A stretch of 64,000 nt of DNA from Nectonema munidae (GCA_030549495.1 JAUIRK010000673.1:806001-870000), one strand, 5' to 3'. Counted from the stretch's first letter, positions 35,346 to 48,093 are shown. Numbers and translations are program-made. Notes: generated by a model from the sequence alone, not told the origin.

Positions 35346-36086
35346 AAAGGCAGCATTTTCTAATGAATGAGCAACATGATCCTTTCCCTGCTTTCGAGAA
35401 GATGGGAATGCACAAAACACCAACAAACAATAGATGCATGGCAAGATCTATTTCTTTTTAAAAAAAAAAAAAATTTGAGTGCTTTAAAGACATTTTTATA
35501 TAATTCTCCTCAAAAAATACATGCTTTTTATCCAAAATGTTTTACCCATTTGAGAAGTAGTAGTATTAAAGGGGGCGAAAATGACCTTCGACCCCTCCCC
35601 CCCCCCCAAATAATTTTCTATAAGTAAGAGTTGCTGCTTGTTTATAAAACATGTATGATGATCGCATTATAGAATGTAATGATCATTCGAATACATGATG
35701 ATGTAAGATAAGATAATAAAAGAAGAAATGTAGACTTTCGAATCAATCAAACATCATGCCAAGCTGCTCTGAAATTCTTATCGAACATATTTTACAGCCG
35801 ATGCGTGAGAGCTACATAATAATAATCCATTGTTTGAATATTCACACAATAAGTAAGCAATGTTTATCACAGTGTCTCCGTAGTATTTTTTAGCAAACAC
35901 ATGTTGATGATCCACTAGATTTTCTCATCTTCTGTCACAGTGATTCTCTTTCTTTTTCTGTCTCCTCTGTTTTTCTCTTCCGCTTTATCTGCTAAAATTC
36001 AATCATTCACTCAAGTTCTCTTCTCCATTCAAGTCCTCTTTCTTCTTTTGTTAAGCTCTCCTATCTCATTCAACTCTCTTCTCTCC

Positions 36087-36291
36087 AGTGACGTAGCTAG
36101 GCTGAGGCATGAGGGGCTGTGCCCACTCTCCTATGCACCTCATGGTGCCCCCAAGCATCTTATGCGATATCAGTTTTCGAAAATTTCTCCAATGAAAGGA
36201 TCAAGAAAGTATAAATAATGTTGCTCAAGTTTTTTGTTTTTAAATTGTGCCCCCTCCCCCCGCCTATCAACTTTTTTCTGGCTACACCACT
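36087..36291. mobile_element. hAT-type MITE
   Basis: The left end CAGTGACGTAGCTAGG and the complement of the right end AAGTGGTGTAGCCAG match, and a poly-C/GCCCCC patch sits inside the right end as in other hAT ends here. Flanking octamers agree only partly (ttctctcc and tctatcta). About 205 bases, non-coding. Confidence 0.65.
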
Positions 36292-36683
36292 TCTATCTAA
36301 GTTACATTTTGTAACATTTGAAAACTTTAATTTTTTCAAGCCAAGAAATTTTTTAATAGCTATTTGGGAATGAATATTTTGACTAGCTATTCGGTTTAAA
36401 AGCAAGAATACTCTATTTGCTTAATATTTGAGCAGAGATATTTTTTATAATGTTCGATTGTTAAATTTTATAAATAACACTGTACATAATCAAATCACTT
36501 TTTTAAGAAAATTTGTTGATTATTATAGTAAAAATATAATATCGAAACAAAATGTTTCAGTTGTTAAAAATGTACTTCATCTATTTGTGAAAGCTGTCAG
36601 AATTTTATTTTTAGACTGAAATATTCAAAAAAGGCAATGATTTTCTTTTTTCGTATACTTTGATTTATGTTAATTTGGTCCTC

Positions 36684-36980
36684 GGACATTTCGCCCCATT
36701 ATTTTCATAAGACAGTTTGTCCCTTGGACAATTCGCCCCATTATTTTCATAAGACATTTTGTTTCATGGACAATTCGCCCCGTTATTTTCATTAGACATT
36801 TTGTCTCATGGACAATTCTAAAAAATTAAGAGATAAAATGATTAATTTGAAATAATTTAATAGAGATAAAATAAACAAGAATACAAATTTTTTTAATAAT
36901 TTTACCCATATAATAAGCAAAGATGGATGAAACAAATAGCCTATGAGACAAATTGTCTATGGGGCGAAATGGATCGTTAG
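36684..36980. repeat. 42-base tandem repeat with an inverted partner
   Basis: Units begin at 36684, 36726, 36768 and 36810 (last partial), each starting GGACAATTCGCCCC or close to it. The sequence 'gagacaaattgtctatgggg' followed by cgaaat at 36955-36980 is the same motif on the other strand. The whole may be a small element with repeated ends. Confidence 0.85.
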
Positions 36981-37214
36981 TTTAAATAATTTTTTAATTA
37001 TAAGGGCTACTTATATAGCTACTTAAATGTTGGCTTTTGCTGCTTATAAAAACTTGAAAATATTAAATAAACTCTAATTCTTTATGCTTCCTATTATTTT
37101 GAAATTATTCTGAGAACAAACGGTTCCATTTTAAAATAATGAAAATTGCTTTATTAGTTTATTTTGTTTCCTTTCTCTCTTATGATAATTATGTATCAAA
37201 ATTTTCAATTTTAA

Positions 37215-37380
37215 GTAAAAGGTAAGGTGCAGCGGGTGTATTTTCATTAACAAGGTACTGATGCACCGCTTATGTCAAACTATGAACAAATTCATAGTAA
37301 TTCAAATCTGGATAAGAATCGAATCCAGAGGCTTCCGTGCTGAGTCCATCATCTGAACCAACCTGCCCTGCCACCCATAG
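37215..37380 (-). mobile_element. tRNA-derived SINE, copy 2
   Basis: Read on the minus strand: A box GGTTGGTTCAGATGATGG, B box GGATTCGATTC, then 'catagtttgacataagcgg' and a 3' end of 'accttaccttttac'. These match copy 1 at 33100-33262 in order and content; the spacer between B box and body is longer. Confidence 0.8.
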
Positions 37381-38322
37381 AGTATGCTGTAGGGGAGTAC
37401 GTCAAATTAGTTTTCAAAAAACATAAGTTATGCTGTAAAAATTTTTTAGTTTTTGTTGAAGCTCTATAACTTTTTCTGATAGAATTTTTTATCTTAAAAG
37501 TTTTATAAAGGGCAAATCATTGCAAAATGTTAAAAGTTATTTAACTTTTTGTAGATTGCATCAATTTTGATTTTAAACTATTTTTGAATGATGCTGAGAA
37601 AAATGAAATAATGCAATCTTAATTTATTGTTTTATTTTTGTTTGCACAATTATAACTTTATTTTATACCCTTGCCCCTGAATCAATCACATTTTTTCATA
37701 TAAACATCGCAGGGTGTCTAGTAGACTCTTTGCCTTCAGACTACATTCACTCATATAATACTATCCAACCTTCAGTTATTTGTTTTCAGTTGTTTTCTCT
37801 ATGAATCAAATATCCTTTCATAAATTCCTGTAATGTGCCTGGTAGACTACTTCATTTTCAAATGAAAAGCCTATCCCCCCGCCCCCCAACAATTTAGGAT
37901 TTTTTAAACTAGTGTATATTCTGCAAATTTAATTAAAATATTTTCGCTGGAAGTAGTATTTAAATTCACCAAATTTGTAAAAAAATATAAAGTAGTCTTA
38001 TAAATTTAGGACTTTAGTATGCGCTGAATATACTCTATTTTAAAGGATTGCTTGAATATTTGGTCACCCATGGTATTTCCAGATCACTAATTTTGAAAAT
38101 TCCAACAAAAAAATTTCGCCCCCAATAATTTCGAGGATGTGCGCCCCTGTCTTAAAGGTCGCTATAGTTTTTAGACAAATAATTTCCCATTCTAATACAT
38201 ATTTGAGACATTAAGTTTAGTACAATTTTACGTCACATTTAACTATTATATATTGCAACACACTATGTAAATAAAATTTATGAAGATATTTATTCCACGA
38301 CATTTTATGAGATATTTACCCT
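37381..38322. other. AT-rich stretch with eroded hAT-like ends
   Basis: Poly-C patches at 37867-37890 and the block ...GTGCGCCCCTG ending near 38149 look like hAT right ends without recognisable bodies. Confidence 0.35.
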
Positions 38323-38328
38323 TTTATT
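38323..38328 (-). promoter_or_regulatory. Poly(A) signal of the dual-specificity phosphatase gene
   Basis: AATAAA on the minus strand 99 bases after the stop at 38427; a second AATAAA is at 38289-38294. Confidence 0.6.
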
Positions 38329-38426
38329 GCCGTTTCTACCATTGTGAGGTTTTGGACAACGGTAATATAGAAGGGCGATTTAGAAATATGCTCTGAAAAA
38401 TAAAAACTCGAACTCAGAGTTAGACT

Positions 38427-38814
38427 TTATACGCTTTCTTGTGATGATAACGCGTCCATTGTTGGAGAAACAGTGGCCATCTGATTGATGAATTTCCCAA
38501 TCAACCTCCTCTTCTTTATACGCAGTGCTATTTTTTGATTGGTTCTTGCAACTTTGCATTGATGCGCTGATGCCCAGATCTTTTGCTTGGGCTTTGGCGA
38601 AAAGCAGATTTTGACAAGCGAAGAAATGACACCACTTTTTGTATTCTTCGGCTTTTTGTATCTTTTAGTCATATATAGGGCGCTCTTAAAATTGGAGAGG
38701 TGGGGTCTTCTTGTTCGCGAACTCGGAGATGAAGTCAAGTGCGAGACAGGAGAAAGACGTTTCTCACTTTTTGCAGTTTTTTTGGAAAGAGAAGCAGCAG
38801 AACGAGATGAAGAT
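38427..38814 (-). CDS. DUSP8/16-type MAP kinase phosphatase, last exon (basic tail)
   Basis: Acceptor gtatttgcatttcag; stop TAA at 38427-38429. The exon supplies 128 residues after completing a Gln codon split with the 39.6-kb exon. It is Ser- and Lys/Arg-rich (SRSAASLSKKTAKSEKRLSP, RYKKPKNTKSGVISSLVK, RIKKRRLIGKFINQ) and ends TMDALSSQESV. No folded domain was recognised; long low-complexity tails are usual in DUSP8 and DUSP16, where they affect localisation and turnover. The assignment to this gene rests on splice phase and strand. GC content is raised over the exon. Confidence 0.8.
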
Positions 38815-39536
38815 CTGAAATGCAAATACTCTTGGTTAGCAAGAATAGCTTTTTAAATATTGAGATCAAGAATATGTCCAACCACGGATATATTTTAACT
38901 ATAAAGCTGTTAACGCTTAGGAGAGATTGATGATAATGTTTCAATCTCTCGAAAATTTTCGAGTTTTAACTAAAGAGTGTAGGAATGAGTTTGGATAAAC
39001 AGACACCTTAACCGCTAGATTCGGGTGGAACAAGCTCGATAGCTGCATTTTGTGGTTGACTTCCTCAAGCACAAAGAAGCAGTAGGTGATGACAGGTGTT
39101 ATTGACTCTTTTCGACTAAATAGAATAACGTGTATTCGTTGGCACTTTCAAAGGAATATACACTTTTTTATAAGAAACTGAAAAAATAAGAGTAATCGTA
39201 ATTTTTGAAGTTTGAATGTGAGTATTGAAGGCTTTTAAAGAGTATGTAAAATTCGAGCTATTTATTGAGCAAAATTAAATATCATTTCCATATGCGTCAG
39301 CTAGGGTAGGGAGGAGGTCAATTGAGCACACCACGTCCTCTTTGACATTTGAATATTTGTTTTTCCTTGGAAACCATTGGTGATTATTTTATAACATAGT
39401 TTTAATTGTAATCAAAAATGTTAAATATCCTAAAAAGCAAAAATAAAGGTCTTTCAAAGACGTACGTCTCAATGCAATAAAACTGAAAAACACACCCTAC
39501 CTATTACACGATCTTAATGAAAGCATAAGCGCTTAC

Positions 39537-39668
39537 TGTTTTCTCTTCTGGCCACTTCTTTTATGAGTGTGCTTTTCCTTTTGACGAAAGAGAGACTTCT
39601 CAAATTCCAAAAGCTGTCCAAGAAAGTTGAAGTTGGGTGAAATTGAGTTGCGTTTACTTTTTACGATT
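39537..39668 (-). CDS. DUSP8/16-type MAP kinase phosphatase, exon ending the catalytic domain
   Basis: Acceptor acctattttttctag, donor AAACA|GTAAGC. It reads IVKSKRNSISPNFNFLGQLL then EFEKSLFRQKEKHTHKRSGQ, matching the family signature V(K/R)..RP.ISPNFNFLGQLLEYE that closes the DUSP catalytic fold. The leading base completes the Lys codon left by the 52.4-kb exon (DDAYK|IVKSK). The intron upstream is about 12.7 kb and holds several transposons. Confidence 0.93.
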
Positions 39669-39902
39669 CTAGAAAAAATAGGTGATTTAAAAGATCTCAA
39701 GAAGACGGATTCTCTGATAGACATTTGGAATTATGCTGAATCCAACATCATCAAGTTCATCTGGATCGGTAACCTGACAACTTTGCTACTGGAATAGTTA
39801 GATTTAAATATAAAATTTTCTTACCCAACGATCGACTTTGAAGAGTCATGAAGACAACTCATATGGCCAATGATACTGCATATTATCATATTATGACGAA
39901 AA

Positions 39903-39937
39903 GCATCACGATATAGCTCAGTTGGTAGAATGACAGT
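39903..39937 (+). repeat. tRNA-like 5' fragment
   Basis: GATATAGCTCAGTTGGTAGA contains a good D-arm/A-box, but no acceptor pairing or proper B box follows within tRNA length. A tRNA pseudogene or SINE head remnant. Confidence 0.4.
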
Positions 39938-40407
39938 TAGAAAAGATTTATATATTACAAGAGAAACAAATTTTTTTTCAATGTTCGCGTACTTCCTGGC
40001 TGGAATTTTTTTTTTTATGAAAATCACTACCCACAAGCATGTTAGAAAGAAAGAGATTACCTAAGAATTGAATATATAATTATTACTCAATATATATATG
40101 TATATAGTTTTATTGAATAGCGCGATAATTATATCTTTTTTGTTTGGCTTATCACACCATGCGTCTCTAACGCAGGAGGCGCTGGTAAAAGAGAAATGAT
40201 TCAGTTCTTAAAAAACACTCCGCCTAAGACAATAACACAAGTGCAAGCCTCTTATTTGAAGATCTTATAATATGCTTGGTAGAACAAGAATAAAAAAAAT
40301 TTAAACCTACGAGTTTTAATACTTCTTTCAATTTATTCTATCGTTGTACGACAGCTTAAACATGACAAAATCCTTTAAATCCAACTGTCTCTTCTTCCAC
40401 TCATTAA

Positions 40408-43111
40408 CCCTTTACCGCCTAAGTAACTTTTTTTTAAAAGTTTTTTTCATCAATTACTCTTTTTCGTTACATTAACATCTAAATAGATTTACTGAACAGT
40501 TTTTTATTTTTCTGCATTATTTATCTGTAAAATATTAGCATGCTCCCATATGAGAACGTTAGGCATACAGTGAATGAAAATTTAAAGCAAATTTTATTTA
40601 TATGCATGATTATTAAACATATACTATTCTTTATTATGATATTGTAAAAAGATTGAGAACCCTTGGAATAGTACAATCTGACTTCACATTTTATATATTT
40701 AGATCGCGTGTTCTTTTGACAGATCACGCATCTTCCTTGATCACAGGAGATTGAGTAATGGTTCTTTGTATCATATCGTATAGAATCAGACAGATTGGAG
40801 TGTTTACCACCTCTGAATTGCCTTCTGCTAATTGAAGATTTCATTAGAACAATTGCTATTTATCATCTCAAATCCTGATGACTTGTGCATTTTCTGTCTT
40901 TTGGAAATAATTTGCAATAAAACCTCCATGCTGCCACCACTGAAATATTGATCAACTTTGTCATCATAGGCCACCACAACTTTTTTGCTCTTATCATTGG
41001 CCTGTATGAGTTCAACAGTTGATCGAACAAATCAACTCCACCCATTCCTTTGTTATATTCATGGATAAGTTTCGGTTGCAGAATCATTTTTCTTCCAACA
41101 CCTTTTGAAAAGCGAGTGTTCAAATGGAGTGTGTGTGAAGGTGGTGCTCGCAATGAAAACTATGCTGTTATTGAACCACTTACAGAGAAAAACGCTTTCA
41201 TTGCAACAAAAATCAAAACTTCCTTTTTCAGTAGCATGTCAGATTTCATAAAATCACTTCCACCTTCTGTTCTATTTCTTCTGATTGTACCTGTTGCCGC
41301 AACTTTTTTATTTTTCAACAACTCCAACAACTTTATTGAGGTAAAAAAATTATCGAATACAATTCATAATTTTCAGCACTTGAATTTTCGAACACAGTTT
41401 CCATCAACTCATCACAACATGCACTCCTAAAGGCTTTTTGCTGCATTTTTCGGTACTTTTACTTGTATTATAAGTTTATATAGGTAGCATCATCGTCACA
41501 AAGTGCCCAAATCTTGTAGCCAAACCTTATTGGTTTTCCTTTCATATACATTTTGCAGCTGTGTTTCCCGGAGGAAGGAACCATACTTTCATCAATACTT
41601 AGCTTTTCATGAAAAACTCTAAATTTTATTAAATTTTTGTTCATCAGATTATACAAGAAAGAAACTTTTGCCACTTTGTTTCCTTTTTCCAATTTTTCAT
41701 TATCACATGGGTGAAAGTATTTTTTGATCTTCAAAAAATTGTCCCTGCTCATTGTTTGGGAAACAAAAGGAACTTTCAAATCAGAATTATTACTGCAGTA
41801 ATCTCTTTTAGATGTCACAAAGTGGTAGCAAGAGAAAATCAAAATACCAACAAATTGTTTGATTTCTTCTAAGGTATAGGAAAAAGTAGGGTTTTTTTTT
41901 ATCTCTTTTTGCATAAAGTAGTGTTTGTTCAAGAAGGTACTCGAAAAAAAAATCTGTGAAAAAGAGACTCCATATTTCAAAGAAAGAATTTCTTATCAAG
42001 TCTGCATAACTTTCTTCCAATTTGACACAGGATTCTTTGGATAGAGTTTTTGAGAAATGGTTCGCCTTTTTCCATCTTGCTTTATTTTTGGAAGTTTTAC
42101 CAATAGTTTCTACATCATCATCAGAAGCTTCATCAAACTCCAGCTCTATTTTTCCTGCAGGTTCAAACAACTCTTCGCATTCATCACTAAAAGCTTCTTC
42201 TTCTTCACTTGGAACACTATTATCACCAGTCATTGGAGGTATGATGGTAATTTTTGCACCAAGATTATTTTCTTGAATATAACCCAATGCTTTGTCAAAT
42301 GTAACAATCTCAAAAACTTTTTTTGAGAACTCATGGTATTGCGAGCGTAGAAGAAACGAATGGAAGTAAAATTACACAAAATCAAAAAAAATAGATTTGC
42401 TAAACTAGACAAAATCAATATTTGCTTTTATGACTGCACCACAGATGCACAAGAAAAATATGATTGATTAGCACATACGCACGTTACTATTTTATTTATT
42501 GGATATTTACATATACACAATGTATTCATGTTTCTATATGACTGCATTTGTATCGTATGATTGCATGTTTTTCAATGTATTTTTTACTAAATATATTGCT
42601 ATGCTATATCTCGTATGCATGCCTAGTCTGTTATATTTTACTTTTTTGTGTGTTATGCTCTATTTATGTTTTTCGTCTGTCATAAATTCTTTTTATATGA
42701 TATAAATGCATCTATAAATGCTTGTAAGTGCACTCCTAGTTCCTAACGTTCCCAAATGGGAACATCAAATTCCAAAATACTTGGGTGATGAGGAGATATT
42801 TCTTTTTACAAATTCAAGTTAGAGAGTATGTTTACATTTTTGTTTGTATAGCTACTTTGGGAAAATGCATAAAACCAGTTTTTAATTCGAATAATCATGC
42901 AAAACAAAATCCGCCCAAATTTTCTATTTTTTCTAAAAATTATATGGTTAAAAACAGAACATTTATAGAATTAAACGAAAATCTTCTTTCATTACAAAAA
43001 TGTATATCTTTTCACATGAAATTTTGAAGAAAATTTTTTTTGTCAAGTTTAAAGACTTTTTTTTCCTTTTAAAAAATATGTTCACATATGGGAACATTAG
43101 GCGCTAAAGGG
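40408..43111 (-). mobile_element. piggyBac transposon, copy C, near full length
   Basis: The left end is TTAA then CCCTTTACCGCCTAA (40404-40422). The right end is ...TTAGGCGCTAAAGGG at 43111, whose complement CCCTTTAGCGCC matches; the right TTAA has been lost. The minus-strand transposase is in pieces. The 41808-42287 frame has the acidic N-terminus. The 41468-41980 frame has YTLEEIKQFVGILIFSCYHF and KLSIDESMVPSSGKHSCKMY (first Asp). The 40863-41153 frame has YNKGMGGVDLFDQLLNSYRP (third Asp region). The Cys-rich end is near 40690-40780. Several frameshifts and stops. Palindromic 'ttcacatatgggaaca'-type motifs occur near both ends. It lies in the large phosphatase intron. Confidence 0.88.
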
Positions 43112-43699
43112 AGAAGCGACATCTTCTTCTCACTTTTATATCATTTGACGGTTGTTTGCATAGAACTTGCCAATGTGCCGCTAAACCCCATACTTATTCG
43201 CTGACTGACGAGCACTTTGAATCACAACGTATTTATACCTACATCCATATACCGTCAGGTGTTTGTAAACTGTGGGTCATGACCTCGTCCATTACCACAA
43301 AATTTTTGAAACTCTACTTACATTTTTTCGTCTTGTGTACTGGTGTAAAAAAGGTGTCTCAAAATTTACTTTAAAATGAAAAGTCTTTGATGTTGCACAA
43401 ATAAAAAAATTCAAAAACCAAATGAAAAAAAATTGATGTAGATGGCGTTAATTTTATCTGTTTTAAAACTCGAAATTTTAATTTTGTTAAATGATATTCC
43501 TGTACCTGAACCTTTCAAAGTAAAGTTTGTAAACTTCCTACGTTTTCAGAAGTTTTATTATGCTAGTGATATGAATAATTTAGGAAATGAAGATTCTTCG
43601 AAATAAACAAAGATTAGTGCGCTTAGTTCAAAAATGGTTGTTGAAGAAATAAAAAGGCACTATGAAAAGAAAACGTACCTACAGCAATAGTTAATAGCA

Positions 43700-44580
43700 A
43701 AATTTACCAAAAAGTGTTGCATTTTTAATCTAAATATGCTAAAATGAATGCCAAAAAGCATCATTTTACAAAAAAAATTGGAAAAACGATGACTTTTTGG
43801 CGACGGGATGTTTTGAAAAGGCTAGAAGATATGAAATATAGAAAGACTGATTTTGAAAAAGATGAAATTGATGATTATATTTTGTTTTTGAAAAAATGAT
43901 GGAAGATAGAAGAGAGGCTTGATATGGAAGTATTGATATTCGAAGTTTTTTAATAAACAAAAAAAGGTCAAAAGAAAAAAATGCATTTCTTAATAAAAAT
44001 GGAAGGAATTGATGAAAAAAGTTCGAAACAAGTTATGAAGAAAGATTATGAGATGAAAATACATACGTTATGTACAAAAGATCTCAAAAGTTGTAGGAAA
44101 ATTGCAACTAATATATTTTACCCCATGATATATTAAACAATGAAAGAATAGTTTCAACGTTATCTAGAAACATGTTTCACCCGCAGCATCTGCTATTTGC
44201 CAATCATTATTAGAAGCCTGTGAGGGCGATGCAAACAAAATGGCTTATAAATATAAAGTTGAAGAAAAAATGGCAAGCAAAACAATAGAGTCGTAGACTT
44301 CATCAAACTTGATAATCTACATTTGAATGGAAGGCTATTGGCTGCATTAAAATACAAGTTTCACCATGAAGAGAATGCCTGTTAGCGTTTCAAACAATAA
44401 CATGGTTAAAATACTTGGCGTGCCTTTGATCAATCCTTATACAAAAAACAAAAAAGGAGAAGAATTATTCGAAGAATGGAATTGTCAAGACTTTGTAAAA
44501 ATAATGGTTTTTGACACAACTAGCATTCTTTTATTTCATTTTTCGCTCACAATAAAAAAAATACTAAAATATCATTGAAT
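43700..44580 (+). mobile_element. Decayed transposase-like sequence, unassigned family
   Basis: Broken plus-strand frames. The best is 44366-44578 with NNMVKILGVPLINPYTKNKK then GEELFEEWNCQDFVKIMVFD. This recalls the motif LLGIPKL..GTG...A..I...L..W.....V.ALCCDTT seen in multicopy 'uncharacterized' proteins of cnidarians and arthropods that look transposon-borne. Too decayed to bound. Confidence 0.5.
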
Positions 44581-44954
44581 TTATCCTATGAAAATCAAAT
44601 ATGTTTATCTCAAGAAAAATTTTGTTGTTCGATGAAAAAATTTCACTGTCTTATTTTGATAAAGATTTAGATGAATTTATTGACCTTGATGTAGGCTCAA
44701 TAACGGAAATATTAGAATATAAAGTTATTAAAATAAGTTAATAAAAAAAATAAGTTCTGAGTCTCAAACTCCAAAACCTCTACTCTTAATGGATGAAAGC
44801 AACTTTTCCTTAACGGAAAAAATGGTTCAGAAATTTTTACAAGTGACCAGACTCCATTAGTTTCATAAAAAGAGTAAGGTTTTTATTTTATTGTGAAAAA
44901 ATATATATAAACTATGTTTTAAGGAAATTTTCAAGGCAATATGTTTTTGCATCC

Positions 44955-46280
44955 AATTACCTATCTTCTTCTTCTTTGCTACACCTTATCCCCAAGTTGG
45001 GGGCGGTGGCTGAGATCCGTTGTCTCCATTTCTCTTTGCCAATTGCGGCATCTTCGCTGAGTCCAAGCTCCTGTAGTCGCTCCTTCAGCCCATCTCTCCA
45101 TCTTTTTCGTTGTCTCCCTCTGCTTCTTTTCCACTCACTTTCTTTTCCATCGCTTGGCGCACGACATCGTCTCGCTACTTCCTTAAAATATGCCCGTACC
45201 ATCGCAGTTTACAACGTTTTGCTAAAGCCAGTACACTTATCTCAACTTCCGTCTTTCTTCTAATTTCCTCATTTCTTTTTTTATCTCTTAGCGTTACCCC
45301 CATCATTCTTCTAAGTCATTTTTATACTCAATGCCGAACCTTGATTCAGACCCATTTTTACTTCAAATTCTCTTAAAATTCCTTCTGCCGTTTTAATCGA
45401 TGTCTTTGGATTTTTGTAGATTTATTGCACCAATCTCACAAGTTTTTCGGATATTCCCTTTTTACGCAAGCACCAATAGAATACTTCCCTATGAATAGTA
45501 TCATATGCTTTCTCTAGATCTACAAATCCACAAAAAACTGATGCATTTCCTTCAATTTTCTTTTCTATTAGTTGTCTTGTGATAAAAAATCGCGTCTATT
45601 GTACTCTTTCCAGGCATAAATCCAAACTGTTTTGGGTTTATCTGTATCACTGAACGAATTCGCTTGTCAAAAATTCTTTCTAGTATTTTCAGTCTGTGTT
45701 CCAGTAACTTCACCCCACGATAGCTACCATATTCTAAGACATCACCTTTCTTTTTCCAGATGGGTACTAGTAGGCTTTTCCTTCAGTCTTTAGGTATTTT
45801 TTCTTCAATCCAATCTCTTTTTAGTAGGTCTACCATCCATGTTATCGTTTCATGTCCTCCTGCTTTAATCATATCAATGCTAATCTCACTAAGTCCAGTT
45901 GCTCTATAATTCTTCATCTTCCTGATTTGGTGCAATACTTCATCTTCATCTATTAACTTTTTTGGTCCTTCAACCTTCAAATGTTCTTCCAATTCTTCCT
46001 TTTTATTTCTCATATTTAAAAGTTATTCCAAATATTCTGCCCACCTATTCTTAACTTCTTCAGTGTCAAGGATCTGTCTTGCTTTGACAATTCTGTATAT
46101 ATGATTTTCTCCTTCCTTTGTTCTTAAATCATCATACAGTTTATGTGTCCCTTGATTTCAAGCAGCCGCAATACATCTTTTGGCTTTCTTCTTTTTGTTC
46201 CATATAATTCCTTGTCTTCTTTCAAGTTAGTTTTTTGCCATTTCTTAAAAGCCATTTTTCTCTTTCAACACCCTTCTTAC
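44955..46280 (-). mobile_element. Decayed RTE-like LINE
   Basis: Minus-strand pieces follow the order of RTE reverse transcriptases. The 45783-46013 frame has DEDEVLHQIRKMKNYRATGL then SEISIDMIKAGGHETITWMV. Then come GSYRGVKLLEHRLKILERIF and PKQFGFMPGKSTIDAIF near 45600-45730, and near 44957-45202 the C-terminal RWYG-type end with KEAEGDNEKD and RQAMEKK. Many stops and frameshifts; it is short at the 5' end. In the large phosphatase intron, same strand as the gene. Confidence 0.8.
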
Positions 46281-47041
46281 ACTTTCGTCCCACCACCATG
46301 TTTATTTTTTCGTTATTCCTCCAGGCTTGTGCGTCCCAAGACTCTTTCACTCACTGATATTAAATTTTTCTACATGCTCACTCTTCTTCCATTGTATAAC
46401 CATCTTTTTATGGCTTTCTTAAACTCACACCTTGTTCCACTTTCCTTCAATTTCCAAATCTTCAGTTTCTCATTTTTTCGAATATTTTGATTATATACTT
46501 TGTTTTTATACCAGTCAAGGACAACCAATTTGTGCTAGCTGACAATTTCACTTCCAGAAATAGCCTTGCAATCCTTAAAATTTTTTGGTTAAATCTATTT
46601 GACTTTTCTTAAAACCACTTTTGTAGGCAATCAGATGTTCCAATTACCTATCTGCTGGTCTTCAAATCAAACTATACCGAAAAGAGGCCTTGACAAAGAA
46701 AGAAAAATCTCACTTGGTGAATGGACTCTAGTGTGTTTGCCATTATGAAAAAGGATTGTATATTTTTTTGCATAAAATTTAATATATATCACAGGTTTGT
46801 ATTTTTAAAATCAGATATCCAAATTCACATATGTATGATGAGATGATCGAGTGTGTTTTTAGAATGTATAGCTATTGTTTTTAACAGAGGGTTAATATTG
46901 ACGTAGAAACTAGAAACGCATAAGGTAGTTTATGTTTGAACATTTCATGTTATACGAATTTCTCTTTTAGATATGTATACTGGAGAGAGAAACTATGATA
47001 TAAATGGACCAATGAAAGGAAAAAGAATGATAAAAATATGA

Positions 47042-47650
47042 GTGATTGAAAGAAAAAGATTGGTAGGAAATCTCAATGGTGATGATGAAGGGGAAATTTA
47101 TGGTATGAAAAACTATTTGCCAAAAAAGAATGTGGGGACATCTGGAATGTTGCTAGAACATATTGCTTTGATGATAATTCAGGTTACTAAACAAAATTTA
47201 AATGAAAGCATTGTTAAAGAAAAAATGAGGGCTACTTTCAATTTAAGAAGGAAAGAATTGATAGATGAGTTAAAAATTGAAGAAATTGTGAGAAAGTATC
47301 CTTTCTTAAGTTTCTATAATCAGGTAATTTACTTTTGTATAATTTGTTTTAATACTTATAAATTTATTATTTGTTGATAGAGGACTTTTCGTATTCTCAA
47401 CCCTCAGTTTCTAAATTTTGAAAAGAATTTAATGAAAATGTTGGGAAAGTTCCAAGACTTTGTTTTAAAAAACAAAAGAATCTACCTCTACCACATTATT
47501 TTGAGGAAATTGTCAAGACGCCTGGAAAAACGGTATTTTTTACATTAATTGTAAAGCACATTTTGTATTTTATTTTATTTAGGTTTGCAAGACTTTATTA
47601 CTTTTACCAATGTTTTTCAAAGAAAACTTCAACAGTGATAAATGAAAAAT
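47042..47650 (+). pseudogene. Coding fragment with two intron-like gaps, unassigned
   Basis: The open frame from 47042 reads GTSGMLLEHIALMIIQVTKQ, then KEKMRATFNLRRKELIDELK and IEEIVRKYPFLSFYNQ. It meets GTAATT at a good donor position, and an AG acceptor occurs about 57 bases later. A second piece contains YFEEIVKTPGKT up to a donor-like GTATTT, and resumes after tttatttag with VCKTLLLLPMLFKENFNSD. The RRKE...ILEKYP...F-type arrangement resembles a multicopy animal protein family of unknown role. At least one frame change is needed between the pieces, so a pseudogene or decayed mobile gene is likely. Confidence 0.4.
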
Positions 47651-48093
47651 TCAATGAATATCCTCCAATTTATATATTTTGTCAGAAAAATGTTGATGAA
47701 AAAAATAATTAATTCTCGTTATTCATTGAAAATACTTTTATTTTTTCAACAAATGATTTTGTGAAGACGTTCCTTGGATTTTAACTGATTCCTTGGAATT
47801 AACTGAGCATTTGCTCTGCTTAAGATCATTAAAAATAGAAGAGGGAGTATAAAGTTTTTTTACTTTGCACCTATATAATAGGTTATGAAGGTGTGAACAA
47901 TCAACAAAATAATTATTCTTGGATAATTTTTTATGAGTTCAAACAGTAGATAAGACCTAAGAATAATACAATCAATAAATATAATTATATTTAGTATTTA
48001 AACAGAAAATAATTTTCATTCAAAAGTTAAATAACTACATTATAAAATATGATTGCTACGCCCAACAGTACTTAACAATAGTAACCTTCGCTT

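Noticed and set aside
35152-35439. Minus-strand 95-codon frame with internal repeats
   Set aside because: It is produced by the 73-base tandem repeat and has no start context or splice sites.
36119-36290. Poly-C patches as possible gene islands
   Set aside because: These and similar C-runs (3500, 35590, 37870) sit at hAT-type ends, so they are element termini and not exons or promoters.
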